Source: Plakobranchus ocellatus (Eukaryota > Mollusca > Gastropoda > Plakobranchidae). From it: DNA of 27,150 nucleotides. Below, in pieces: positions 10,471 through 19,357 of the stretch. Both the position numbers and the translations under genes were made by a program. Below the pieces are notes generated by a model. That model did not search any database. It had not been told where the DNA came from and worked only from the letters and a program-made list of their open reading frames with translations. Numbering within the stretch: position 1 is the stretch's first letter; each line of letters starts with the position of its first letter. The DNA lies in NCBI GenBank assembly GCA_019648995.1, contig BLXT01001037.1, positions 769,056 through 796,205 on the forward strand. The letters are read 5' to 3'.

Positions 10471-10960
10471 TTAAGCACTGCGATTCAATTTAAATATAGG
10501 CCTATACAAAAAATACCACTGACTAAAGTTCACTATTGCGATAAACAAATAGAAAGCTTGAAATAAATTTCCGCTACCCAGGTCTAGATCTAAAATGGGC
10601 CTATTAACTTTGATGTTACAGATTGCAATAATGTAAGATTAATAATATGATAAGTTTCGCTCCAAAATATTGCATTGACAGGTTGTACTCAAGATCTAGC
10701 TTTTTTAAAGTAATTCACTGCAATTTAAATATAAATGTAACTATAAAAAATCGGCATGATAATTAAAGTTAGGCCAAATAAAAATTTTCATTATTACAGC
10801 AATAATGGAGCAGAAAGTTTGAAATAAATTTAGATTTCAAGATACAGATTCTAGATCTTAACAAATATCTAGGCCAATATTTTGATTTTGCTACCTGGTT
10901 TACAATCATAATCTCAACGTGAATCAACAATTTTAAGATAGGACCTTCTCTAAATTTCGG
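10471..10960. repeat. Diverged tandem repeat, period about 240 bp, AT-rich
   Basis: The phrases CACTGCGATTCAATTTAAAT (10476) and TTCACTGCAATTTAAATATA (10712) start two similar units. AGAAAGCTTGAAATAAATTT (10551) and AGAAAGTTTGAAATAAATTT (10812) are matching internal points. A third related start lies at 10321. Spacing varies from 235 to 260 bp because of indels. Confidence 0.5.
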
Positions 10961-11604
10961 TATTGGACGATGTATTTTTATTATAATCAGAATCCTGGAA
11001 CGAAATTTTAGGAAAGACTTGCCAAATGTAGGCGTATGGATCCTAATAAACGAGATTTAGATTAGATTCTTGATCCAACAATATCAAGGTGATTTAACTT
11101 TATCATTATTAGGCATAGATCTAGATCTGGCCTATCAGGATCTGGATCTAATTTAAAATAAAATAAAAAACCTGGATTCTAGATTTAAGATTGAACTTGG
11201 ATGTTCATCTTTGATTCCAATGAAACATTCTCTAAAGATCTAACCTAGGATCTAGATCTAAATTAGACTCTAGGCTAGGCTGAATCTGCATCCAGGCCCA
11301 CCCAATCTCGATTCGATTTAACCAAACCTACCGTTTTTTTAAAATGCTAGGCTTTAGGGAGGGCCTAGATCTAGATCTATAGATTGCCAAGATCTAGAAT
11401 CTATATCGCTAAAAATTACTATTAGAAACCTTAATCCAGAATCCCACAAAATATAGAAAGCTTGTGAATTGGATCTAAGAGTCAAGATATTATCTAAAAA
11501 TTTGAGCACCTTAGATTTGGATACACGTTCGACTTTCAATGAAGTATTGGAATGGCAGTATGGAGAGAGCATAAGAGCTTTAAACAGCATCACTTTTATG
11601 GTTT
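10961..11604. repeat. AGATCTAG-rich degenerate satellite-like cluster
   Basis: From about 11040 to 11410 the sequence is saturated with variants of AGATCTAG (GATCTAGATCTGG, GATCTGGATCTAA, GGATCTAGATCTAAATTAGA, CTAGATCTAGATCTATAGAT). AGATCT and CTAG are palindromic words, so the cluster looks the same on both strands. No fixed unit length is visible. Confidence 0.6.
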
Positions 11605-12005
11605 CCCTGTTTCGCTTTCGCTCTCTAAAAGTGAAGTGGGTCCCACGTTTAATCCAAGCATCGGGGAACCAGGAGTAAGGTCCTGATCGTTCTTGGCAAA
11701 CGGCAATCCCTGTTTCGCTTTCGCTCTCTAAAAGTGAAGTGGGTCCCACGCTTAATCCAAGCATCGGGGAACCAGGAGTAAGGTCCTGATTGTTCTTGGC
11801 ATACGGCAATCCCTGTTTCGCTTTCGCTCTCTAAAATTGAAGTGGGTCCCACGCTTAATCCAAGCATCGGGGAACCAGGAGTAAGGTCCTGATTGTTCTT
11901 GGTTGACGGCATTAGGAGGTATTTTGCCATTGCTTTCCTCGTCGCCTTTACTTTCGCCGGGTCTTAAGAGACCTAGCTACCCATTTAGTGCTGAGTGGAC
12001 ACAGG
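11605..12005 (-). mobile_element. SINE-like element (family A) with triplicated 103-bp tail
   Basis: Three tandem units begin at 11605, 11708 and 11811 (each CCCTGTTTCGCTTTCGCTCT...), with an exact period of 103 bp and only a few differences. The third runs into a unique part (11913-12005) whose reverse complement contains CACTCAGCACTAAATGGGTA, GCTAGGTCTCTTAAGACCCG and GCGACGAGGAAAGCAATGGC. On the minus strand the order is therefore a unique body and then three tail units. Related fragments lie at 885-990 (body) and 1688-1806 (end of body plus one tail unit). No tRNA-like promoter boxes are seen at the 5' end, where a CT array begins, so this copy is probably 5'-truncated. Assignment as a SINE is inference. 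Confidence 0.7.
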
Positions 12006-12029
12006 GAGCAATGAAAATTTGTCTTCTCG

Positions 12030-12076
12030 CACTCTCTTGCTCTCTGTCTCTTCCTTTGCATCTCTTTCTGTCAAGA

Positions 12077-12123
<47 letters not shown>

Positions 12124-12140
12124 TNNNNNNNNNNNNNNNN

Positions 12141-12173
<33 letters not shown>

Positions 12174-12206
12174 GTTCTTTATCTCTCTCTCTCTCTCTAT
12201 CTATCT
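12030..12206. repeat. (CT)n array with assembly gap
   Basis: TCTCTTTCTGTCAAGAGCTT is followed by CT repeats, a run of 16 N (12125-12140), and more CT with TTTCGTTCTTTA. The left part, CTTTGCATCTCTTTCTGTCA, matches a phrase that recurs at 19067, 19268 and 19997 in the large pyrimidine array, so the two arrays share an origin. The real array length is unknown because of the gap. Confidence 0.9.
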
Positions 12207-12600
12207 GAAGCTCTGTACGTGACTGTATAATGTTGTGTGTGACTATTTGGTTGATTTCTGAACAAGCCCTACAATGTCAGATTGTAAATGTTACTCAGGG
12301 TTGACGCACGCCTCAAATTCAATTGAAAGAGCTAAGAAGAGATTTGTGTAACCTGCTAAAAATAATGAAGTATATGCAGGATTGCTTTCATCATACTCCT
12401 TAAAACAGAAGATATGCAGAAATGATATGGTGTATATTTAATGTCTTTTTAAGGTTCTATAACAGAATAATGGGCAGAAGTGATTTGTCGCACATCTACT
12501 CTGCTATCACAGAATGCTGTGCAGGTATTTCCTTTTTCTTCTTTTTTTCAAATGACAAGAGGAAGTTTCCTTAGCTTTGACTTATCATTCTTTACAAAGT
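12207..12600. other. AT-rich stretch, no gene seen
   Basis: No feature was recognised apart from T-rich runs near 12533-12549. Confidence 0.5.
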
Positions 12601-12672
12601 CAGGCTGTGCCTGACAAATTCTCACGACAGCAAGAGCAGGCTGTGCCTGACAAATTCTCACGACAGCAAGAC
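12599..12672. repeat. Perfect tandem duplication of 36 bp with hairpin
   Basis: CAGGCTGTGCCTGACAAATT plus CTCACGACAGCAAGA occurs at 12601 and again at 12637, identical over at least 35 bp. The start forms an inverted repeat, GTCAGGC-TGT-GCCTGAC, at 12599-12615. The identity suggests a recent event. Confidence 0.9.
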
Positions 12673-12739
12673 AAATGGCTCTTGTTAATCCAGGTCTAAA
12701 TCTGATCAAGTCGCTGATCTCTTCTGTTTTATGTTTGTT

Positions 12740-13090
12740 CTAGGGTTTGTCCCAATCCTTGTGTGCGCAGAAAATTAATAGAAGTTTTTGATCGGCTTTG
12801 GCTTGGGTTATCCGACTGTAAAGGAGAAACGTGTTTTCATCGCTGTTTGTACTTCCATCCTCCATCTGTTCGAGGCGCCAAAACTGTATTTAACTTTAAA
12901 GCGCGGGTCTCTGGGAGTAGCTATAAATCCAGAAAAAAGCTCGGTCCAAGTTTTTTTTTAGTTTATGACCTTTTCGCATTGCCTCCCCAATTTCCTCCCG
13001 CCATCGGCGCCCCGGCCTGACGGAGGGCCTTAAAGCCTGAGACCACCATGTTGTGGACGGGCTATATACAAAAACCCAAAACCCCCAATT
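12740..13090 (+). mobile_element. GC-richer retroposon-like segment of unknown family
   Basis: Base composition rises sharply compared with both flanks (GAGGCGCC, AAAGCGCGGG, CCCGCCATCGGCGCCCCGGC). The segment ends with the 50-bp module AAGCCTGAGACCACCATGTT...GGGCTATATACAAAAACCCA, which also occurs at 10153-10205. A sharp composition change plus a shared A/C-rich 3' terminus fits a retroposon with a common tail. An open frame of 85 codons (12763-13020) runs through it but has no recognised motif and contains low-complexity parts. I cannot name the family, and the left boundary is a guess. Confidence 0.4.
13033..13082 (+). repeat. Short dispersed module, second copy
   Basis: AAGCCTGAGACCACCATGTT then GTGGACGGGCTATATACAAA then AACCCAAAAC. 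It is the same module as at 10153-10205 and in the same orientation. The CAAAAACCCAAAAC end resembles a retroposon tail. Confidence 0.65.
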
Positions 13091-13109
13091 TCCTCATTCC
13101 CTTTTTCTT

Positions 13110-13112
<3 letters not shown>

Positions 13113-13155
<43 letters not shown>
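13113..13155. repeat. (CT)n microsatellite
   Basis: Pure CT units are followed by a looser pyrimidine-rich stretch to about 13210. Confidence 0.95.
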
Positions 13156-13158
<3 letters not shown>

Positions 13159-13210
13159 CTCCCTCTTTCTTTTTTTCTACCTTTTCTCTTTCTTCCTCCC
13201 TCGTCGTCCC

Positions 13211-14413
13211 CTGTGGCTACACACATGTATATACATTTTGATTATCCAATCATCACCAGGCTTGAAATTTTCGCCTACATTATACCACTATTTAGTCTGA
13301 TTGGGATCCTAGAGATGATAATTTCTTGATCCATGCCTAGGTTATGGATCTACTTTAAAAAAAGAAAAGAAATGCAAATGAGACCTTGTTTTACTACAAC
13401 ACTCAAGAAGATACACTTTTCTGATCCTATAGTGCAACGTAAATACCGGTATTTAAGAACCTTCTTCGTTCACAAGGTACCAGCCTGAACGAAAGTAAAT
13501 CTTGATAATCTGCTGCACGTCCTAACGCTGATAGACAAATCACAGAAGACGAGAAAGAACAGAAATATTGGAAAATAAAAGCGAAAAAAGAGTCTTTTTC
13601 AGAGCGCCATGTGACTTGGAGGTTCTGATTTTTGTCAATTCCAATACAATAATATTATTACCTACGTTACGATGCACGAAAAAAACATTATGAGAATTCT
13701 GATTGATACAAAAGATGAGCAGCCCAAGACATAATGAAGTTCTGAAAAAGCTGTGTTGCGCAAATCATTTGTCTCTCAAAGAAAACCCTATTGATGGTTC
13801 TAAAGTAAGACGCCCTAGATTTAAATCTTTGTGCTCCTGTACGTCTGCGAGAGGCATATTCTTTATTATTGAAAGCTATGATAAGACACCTTTTTTTCAA
13901 GTTTTGGGAGATTATGAAAAGTATCACGAGCAAATGGGAACATTAAAGAGACATAGATGTTTACAGGAAAAGAATTCAGAAAGAGGCTTCAGGTCTCTAC
14001 GGGAGTGAAACTAAGCGATGTTGACTAGGACGAGAGGAACTCTGTGAGTAAAACAGAGACAACGGAGTGCACAGTCCGACAGAAGTAATATTTAATTCTA
14101 CCCATCACATAATATTCAAAAACCCATCCACAACACTGACTCTATAAAAAAAACAAAACAAAAAACAAACTATTCGTCGAAAGTGTCATTCCAGACATGA
14201 CACCAACGACAACAGAACTCTCTTTGAGAGACTCAGCCAGCTGCTGATTTAAGTGGAGAAAACAAAAGATGAAATGCAGACAGATTGATCATGTTACCCG
14301 GAGAAAGAATGATGTAAAGAAACGTTCATGAGTAAAGAAAGGTTCGTCGTCTTCCACGTAAGAACGAGTCTAGTTGTCTCCTTTTGACCTCATTCTCTTT
14401 TATTCGCAAAGCT
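13211..14413. other. Stretch without a supported gene
   Basis: Between 13688 and 14008 both strands are open for 80-100 codons, but neither translation shows a recognisable domain and the flanks lack clear splice sites. The rest is AT-rich and closed. An unrecognised exon at 13703-14008 cannot be excluded. Confidence 0.4.
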
Positions 14414-14414
14414 T

Positions 14415-14415
14415 A

Positions 14416-14470
<55 letters not shown>

Positions 14471-14481
14471 ACTCTCTCTCT
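14415..14481. repeat. (CT)n microsatellite
   Basis: CT units with occasional TTTC interruptions. Confidence 0.95.
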
Positions 14482-14572
14482 AATGAGCAATAAAGCAGTG
14501 AAGAGAGGAGAAAAGTACACCAACATTTATGCTATGTTACAATTACTGAGAAGGATTGATAACGATAAGGAG

Positions 14573-14762
14573 ACACCCTGACAATAACGTTTCATGCACG
14601 GCAAGGCTGGGGCCGCACCTTGACAATAGGGCTTCATGCACAACAAGGATAGAGCCGTACTCTGACAATAGTGTTTCCTGTATGGTAAGGATGGAGCCAC
14701 ACCCTGACAATAACGTTTCATGCACGGCAAGGATGGAGCCGCACTCAAGCAATGGCGTTTCA
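14573..14762. repeat. 42-bp minisatellite, about 4.5 units, open in frame
   Basis: The unit is close to CACCCTGACAATAACGTTTC then ATGCACGGCAAGGATGGAGC then CG, 42 bp long. Units start near 14574, 14616, 14658 and 14700, with a partial fifth. Because 42 is divisible by three, each frame repeats with a 14-residue period. On the plus strand this gives PDNNVSCTARMEPH-like units, and on the minus strand MKRYCQGVAPSLPC-like units. Both strands stay open across the whole array (plus 14556-14765, minus 14543-14763). No start context, promoter or flanking exon supports translation, so I call it a minisatellite. It abuts the SINE copy at 14763. Confidence 0.85.
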
Positions 14763-14983
14763 TAAGTAGGATTCGAGGGAGCGGGTTCGAATCCTACTCA
14801 GACATAATTATTGTAATTTTCTCTCGTCTTCTGTCTTGTCTTGTCTGTTGCTAGGTCTAAATGAGTGAACGTCTTCTTCATTTCTTTATTCTATATATCT
14901 GTGTCGTTCACATTGTATCTCTAGTAGATCCTTAGATCTAGCTCTGTGTCTTGGCTTCCTGTGTGGATAACCTTTCTTTCTAA

Positions 14984-15068
<85 letters not shown>

Positions 15069-15073
15069 TTGGT
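14763..15073 (+). mobile_element. tRNA-derived SINE, copy 1, 5'-truncated and expanded by (TA)n
   Basis: The copy starts in the 3' part of the tRNA-like head: B box GGTTCGAATCC at 14783, followed by TACTCAGACATAATTATTG. The body then matches copy 2, CTCTCGTCTTCTGTCTTGTC and the tail from GCTAGGTCTAA (14850) to TTTCTTTCTAATAT (14986). There the tail is interrupted by a pure TA array (14988-15066) and resumes with GCTTGGTT, which matches the end of the copy 2 unit (ATACTTGGTT). The A box half of the head is missing or replaced by the minisatellite. Confidence 0.75.
14988..15066. repeat. (TA)n microsatellite inside SINE tail
   Basis: About 39 TA units lie precisely where copies 2 and 3 of the tail have CTACTTTAAATGATATACTT. 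The array therefore replaced or grew from this short AT-rich part. Confidence 0.95.
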
Positions 15074-15225
15074 TATCATGCATCTCTTGGAGATCCACAG
15101 TTAGTCGTAGGTGTTGAGGTACGTACAGTAATGTAGTTATAGTCTGGGGGATTCCCACTTTAGCACAAATACTCTAGTCGGATGGAATGGCTTGGCGAAT
15201 GACTTGAGTCAAATGCTTCTATTTT

Positions 15226-15530
15226 TGTGGAAGCGGATGGCTCAGTGCTTGTTTGCTTGGTTCCTCTGTCTGGCAAGGCGGTGGGTGCCGGCGAGGGTGC
15301 GGGTTCGAATCCTACTCAGACATAATTATTGAAAATTTCTCTCGTCTTCTGTCTTGTCTTGTCTCTTGTCTTGTCTGTTGTGCTAGGTCTAAGTGAGTGA
15401 ACGTCTTCTTCATTTCTTTATTCTATATATCTGTGTCGTTCACATTGTATCTCTAGTAGATCCTTAGGTCTTGGCTTCCTGTGTGGATAACCTTTCTTTC
15501 TAATATCTACTTTAAATGATATACTTGGTT
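15226..15530 (+). mobile_element. tRNA-derived SINE, copy 2, with full tRNA-like head
   Basis: The head has an RNA polymerase III A box-like TGGCTCAGTGC at 15238 and a B box GGTTCGAATCC at 15302. The 54-nt gap between them suggests an ancestor with a long variable arm, such as tRNA-Leu or tRNA-Ser. The head ends with CTACTCAGACA near 15322. The body is CTCTCGTCTTCTGTCTTGTC with an extra CTTGTCTTGTCT repeat. The tail unit runs from 15382 to 15530. Cloverleaf pairing is imperfect, so this is a retroposon head and not a tRNA gene. No obvious target-site duplication was seen. Confidence 0.75.
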
Positions 15531-15679
15531 GCTAGGTCTAAGTGAGTGAACGTCTTCTTCATTTCTTTATTCTATATATCTGTGTCGTTCACATTGTATC
15601 TCTAGTAGATCCTTAGGTCTTGGCTTCCTGTGTGGATAACCTTTCTTTCTAATATCTACTTTAAATGATATACTTCCAT
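15531..15679 (+). repeat. Second, nearly identical 149-bp SINE tail unit
   Basis: GCTAGGTCTAAGTGAGTGAA through TAATATCTACTTTAAATGAT and ATACTT repeats 15382-15530 almost base for base. The period is 149 bp. No head precedes it, so it arose by tandem duplication of the tail and not by a new insertion. Confidence 0.85.
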
Positions 15680-16424
15680 TTATCTCCAACTCGAAACATA
15701 AGGTAATCACAGCTGCAACTTTAAAATCTTTAAATCATCGTTATTAGCGATTATATTGCTTTCCCAAGATCTGTATCAATTTGTTCAGACTGGGTAGCAA
15801 CAAGTCACTTTTAGGACAGTCAGTTAAGCACCTCAGCAGCTGTTGCAGTATGCAGCACAAATTGAAATATATTTATCTCGTGTTATTCATTACAAAAACC
15901 CTCTTAAGCCCAGAGGCCCAGGCCACCCTAATAAATTGACGGGATGTCAATGAAGCAGCGTCAGTTATGAAGTGCTATTTTAAACTTGCCATTCTTTTCG
16001 TAATAATCTATGCTCTTTCTCATTGCAGAATATGAGTTTGCACAAGATATGAATTTGAACATCTTGCTATTAAAATGTTTCATCTACGCATTGTTTTGAG
16101 TGATAACATGCATAAAAAATGTCATTTTTAGATCAGCATTAATTATCTCTTAAACAAATTGGATTAAAATGAGAGTGGCTTTAGCAAAGGGACAAAAAAA
16201 TCTCGTCAAATGAAGACACACTGACAAACTTTAGCCTCACTAAGAAAATGAGACTCACAAGGATTTTGTTCTTTTGAGAGACAAGAGAAGTTGGAAGAAT
16301 CGTTTGCGCTGTTGACGAAAAAAGTTGAAACTTTGTTTTTCATTGCCTTAAATGAACATCATCTAAAACCTATGAAGAGCTTTTAAATCGTTAATGCTAC
16401 CATTTCTACACTCTGCGAGAGAGT
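15680..16424. other. AT-rich stretch, no gene seen
   Basis: No repeat unit or coding region recognised. Confidence 0.5.
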
Positions 16425-16530
16425 GACTGACAAACATGCAGGCATAAAGACAAACAGACAAAGATACAGAGAGAGAGAAAGAAAGATAGAGGAACAAGGC
16501 AGGCAGACAGACAGGCTGAAAGAGAAGGGA
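16425..16530. repeat. Purine-rich GACA/GAGA low-complexity tract
   Basis: ACAAACAGACAAAGATACAG, AGAGAGAGAAAGAAAGATAG and GGCAGACAGACAGGC follow one another. The open frame over it (16423-16620) is an R/K/E/Q-rich by-product. Confidence 0.75.
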
Positions 16531-16961
16531 CAAAAGAGAGTATTAAAATGTAGAACTAAGATTAACCTGCAATATTATTACTCGTTGTTATTAATAATAA
16601 CTCTTCAGCGGATAAGTTAGCGGGTACGAGCATTATCGATACACAAAGATTCAGTAAACAAACAAATGTATACATACATAAGCACACACTGTGGCTTGAT
16701 TTAATCTTGCCTTTTATATACGCATGCAATTTAATTTAAAATGTTTATTTTATGTCAGTGGGGTGCCCATCCCACGCCTGTTTATGTTGGTCTTTCTTGT
16801 TGAAGTCAGGGTTTGCGCTGTCCGTAACGGAGGTCTGACTTCAGCTCTAGCTTACTTAGTTTTTTTCTTTCTTTAATTCACTGTTGATTCATTGGGACAT
16901 TACAATACATAATTTTTCTCTTACTGTTGCGCTTGCTATTACAGATTAATGACGAACTTAG

Positions 16962-18277
16962 ATGGAGAGCTACGTCAGCTTCATCCGACCGGTGCTCGAA
17001 TACGCCAACCCGGTGCTGAACTTAGCCAGTCGTACGTCACTAGAAAAGCTTGATACGGAGCACACCCATCGCGATCCTGGAGCTCGCAGCCGGATGCGAG
17101 CCGCTTGGATTCAGAAGGGGTGAACAAACCTTCCTTGCCCAGGAGAGGAACCTTCGAACCGGCGAAGGAGCACCACTGAAAGATATGGTGGAAGATTTTG
17201 CCACGCAACACCGCAGAATCAAGAAGGTGTCAGTCCTCAGCGTGGCTCATGGCCTCTCAAAGAAATACTGCGTGCCCACCGATCGGGCGCCGCTACCAGT
17301 GCCATCATGGGCTCCAGAGACGGNNNNCCCCCCCCCCCCACCCCCCCTGAAACCAGTTTGTACATCGGACCGATTGGAAGAAAAGATGAAACGTGCCCCC
17401 TCGCTATGAGAGCCATGTCACTCGAAACCATTGCGAAGTTCAGAAGAGAGTACGCAATAGCATACACGGACGGCTCCTCAACCGGGGGCACGGGGAATGG
17501 TGGCTACGGGATCTACTTCCTGTGGCCCGACGGAAGCACAACTCGGAAATGCGGACCAGTAGGGGAATGGACGTGCAGCTATGAATGTGAGCTGATGGCA
17601 GTCACGGAATGTCTACGAGTCGTCATCGGGAAGCAGCGGAAGGAGCCGCGCTACCGGGCGTGGTTATCCTTACCGACTGCAGGGCTTTGGTGCAGGCCCT
17701 TGGAGGTTCAGGAAGCGAAGGTGTAGGAGAGACGGTGCTGTTAGCGGACTACCTGCTGAAGACAGAGGGAGTGCAGACTATGGTCCAATGGATTCCTTCC
17801 CACATTGGGGTCCTCGGCAACGAGATAGCCGACGGACTAGCAAACGAGGGAAGGTCAATGCCGCAGCCACAGAAACCATTAACTCTGACAGACAACAGGT
17901 CGGTCTTGCAACGCGGCACCGCCAAGCTCTGTTATCTAATGATGAACGATTCTCCCGTTTCTATGAAGCCTACAAGGCGGGTGATTATCTACAAGGTCTG
18001 CCAAGGAGTGACGCTGTACAAATCTTTCGTGCACGAGCGAGGCACACGCTCCTCCTGGCTGACCGAGCGCGACACGGTTGGTCCGCGACTACTGCCTGTC
18101 GTCTTTGCGGGGAAAGGGAAGAAACATGTCCTGTCCGAATGCCGAGAAGTGGTTGATGACCGACCCCGGAGATGGCCCACCGTGCCCGTGAACGAAATCC
18201 TCTGGTGCGGTGATCGAGTAGCCATGAGTACGGCAGCAAAGATTATGCGGAAATTCCTCCGAAGAGCCATGCAGTGA
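16962..18277 (+). pseudogene. Non-LTR retrotransposon polyprotein, C-terminal third with RNase H, frame-broken
   Basis: This is the end of a LINE-type polyprotein, which would copy element RNA into the genome by target-primed reverse transcription. Segments in order: 16962-17050 (frame a) SYVSFIRPVLEYANPVLNLA, the region after the RT core; 17050-17320 (frame b) STPIAILELAAGCEPLGFRR; a 4-N gap in a C-run; 17345-17640 (frame a) the RNase H start, AYTDGSSTGG and SYECELMAV; 17640-17930 (frame c) VVILTDCRALVQAL and WIPSHIGVLGNEIADGLANE; 17930-18115 (frame b) DAVQIFRARARHT and CRLCGE; 18115-18277 (frame c) KHVLSECRE to a stop. RNase H residues D (17469), E (17589), D (17675), H (17801) and D (17831) are all present. 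CxxC then HxxxxC forms the C-terminal zinc-knuckle-like motif. A block between LEKLD and STPI is missing. It is much richer in GC than its flanks. It fits the I/Nimb/Ingi-like or another RNase H-bearing clade; the clade is uncertain. Confidence 0.85.
17324..17345. other. Assembly gap (NNNN) and C homopolymer
   Basis: Four N are followed by CCCCCCCCCCCCCACCCCCC. They sit inside the LINE between the STPIAILE part and the RNase H domain. True length is unknown, so the frame change across it may be artificial. Confidence 0.9.
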
Positions 18278-18420
18278 CGCGGAGACCAGGCTCCGGCGCT
18301 CACCTCAGCAAAAGGGGCGGCTTCCACCAGCCCGAGAGCATAGGAAGGCCCAAACTGCGCGGGTGTCTTCTTTTTTAATACGGGAATTTGTTCTGAGGAT
18401 GGAGAACCCTAAGCCTTGCT
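18278..18420 (+). other. Possible 3' untranslated end of the RNase H LINE
   Basis: GC-rich sequence continues after the stop at 18277 (CGCGGAGACCAGGCTCCGGC, AAGGCCCAAACTGCGCGGGT) and drops to AT-rich near 18370-18420. There is no clear poly-A or simple tail, so the element end is uncertain. Confidence 0.45.
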
Positions 18421-18859
18421 GCAAAAATAATTATATGTTAGCAGAGAAGACAATAATGCAGCTTAATGGTGCAGAAATGGCTTCTAGCATAAAAAAGTGT
18501 TATAGAATAAATACATGTACATTATTTTGTGACAGCAGATAGTAAGTCAATAAGAACAGTGTATACTGCGCAGTGGAATTACCTACTCTGCCAGATAAAG
18601 CCATAAACAGTAGCATTTGCCCGAAAAATCATCAATTTTAACTTCTCGCTGCCGTGTTCCAGTGTTCTTTGTTTGTCTTGTTCTATACACCATTAAAACC
18701 AGCAAAATCTACCTTTGCAACGATGTCTCTTTTGTTTTTATTGCTTTTATAAAGACAAAATAACATGCCCACATATACAGGCCATTTTCAACGAATCGTG
18801 CAATCAGCTCTAGAAATTTTATGAAGATTTTCAAAAAACTTTTTCCCTAACTCTGTCAA
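18421..18859. other. AT-rich stretch, no gene seen
   Basis: No feature recognised. Confidence 0.5.
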
Positions 18860-18912
18860 AGTGTCTCTCTGTCTACATTTCTTTCTGTCAAAATTTCTCT
18901 CTCCCTCTCTCT

Positions 18913-18944
<32 letters not shown>

Positions 18945-19089
18945 CTCTCTCTCTCTCTGTCTCTCTGTCTCTCTTTCTCTCTTTCTTTTTCTCTTGCTCT
19001 ACCTCTCTCAAAAGTATAATCAAAGTTTTTTTCTCTCTATCACTCCCTCACTCTCTGTGTCTCTCTCTGCATTTCTTTCTGTCAAGTTC

Positions 19090-19123
<34 letters not shown>

Positions 19124-19301
19124 TCTCTTGCTCTACCTCTGTCAAAAGTATATCTAAATTTCTCTCTCTTCCTTACTACCTCTCTCTCTGACTCTCTTTC
19201 TCTTTCTCTACCTCTGTCAAAAGTTTTTCTCTCTCTCTCTCACTCCCTCACTCTCTGTGTCTCTCTCTGCATTTCTTTCTGTCAAGTTCCTTCTCTGTCT
19301 C

Positions 19302-19357
<56 letters not shown>

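Noticed and set aside
11354-11930. Minus-strand frames of up to 151 codons across the 103-bp repeats
   Set aside because: The unit is not a multiple of three, so each unit is read in a different frame. Openness comes from a repeat lacking stops, not from a protein.
12763-13020. 85-codon plus-strand frame in GC-richer sequence
   Set aside because: No motif or splice context, and it lies within a segment that looks like a retroposon. Kept only as part of that segment.
13688-14008. Overlapping open frames on both strands (81 and 101 codons)
   Set aside because: No recognisable domain, no clear splice sites or repeat origin. Not enough to call a gene.
15226-15322. Functional tRNA gene
   Set aside because: A and B boxes are present, but the cloverleaf does not pair properly and the sequence continues into a repeated SINE body.
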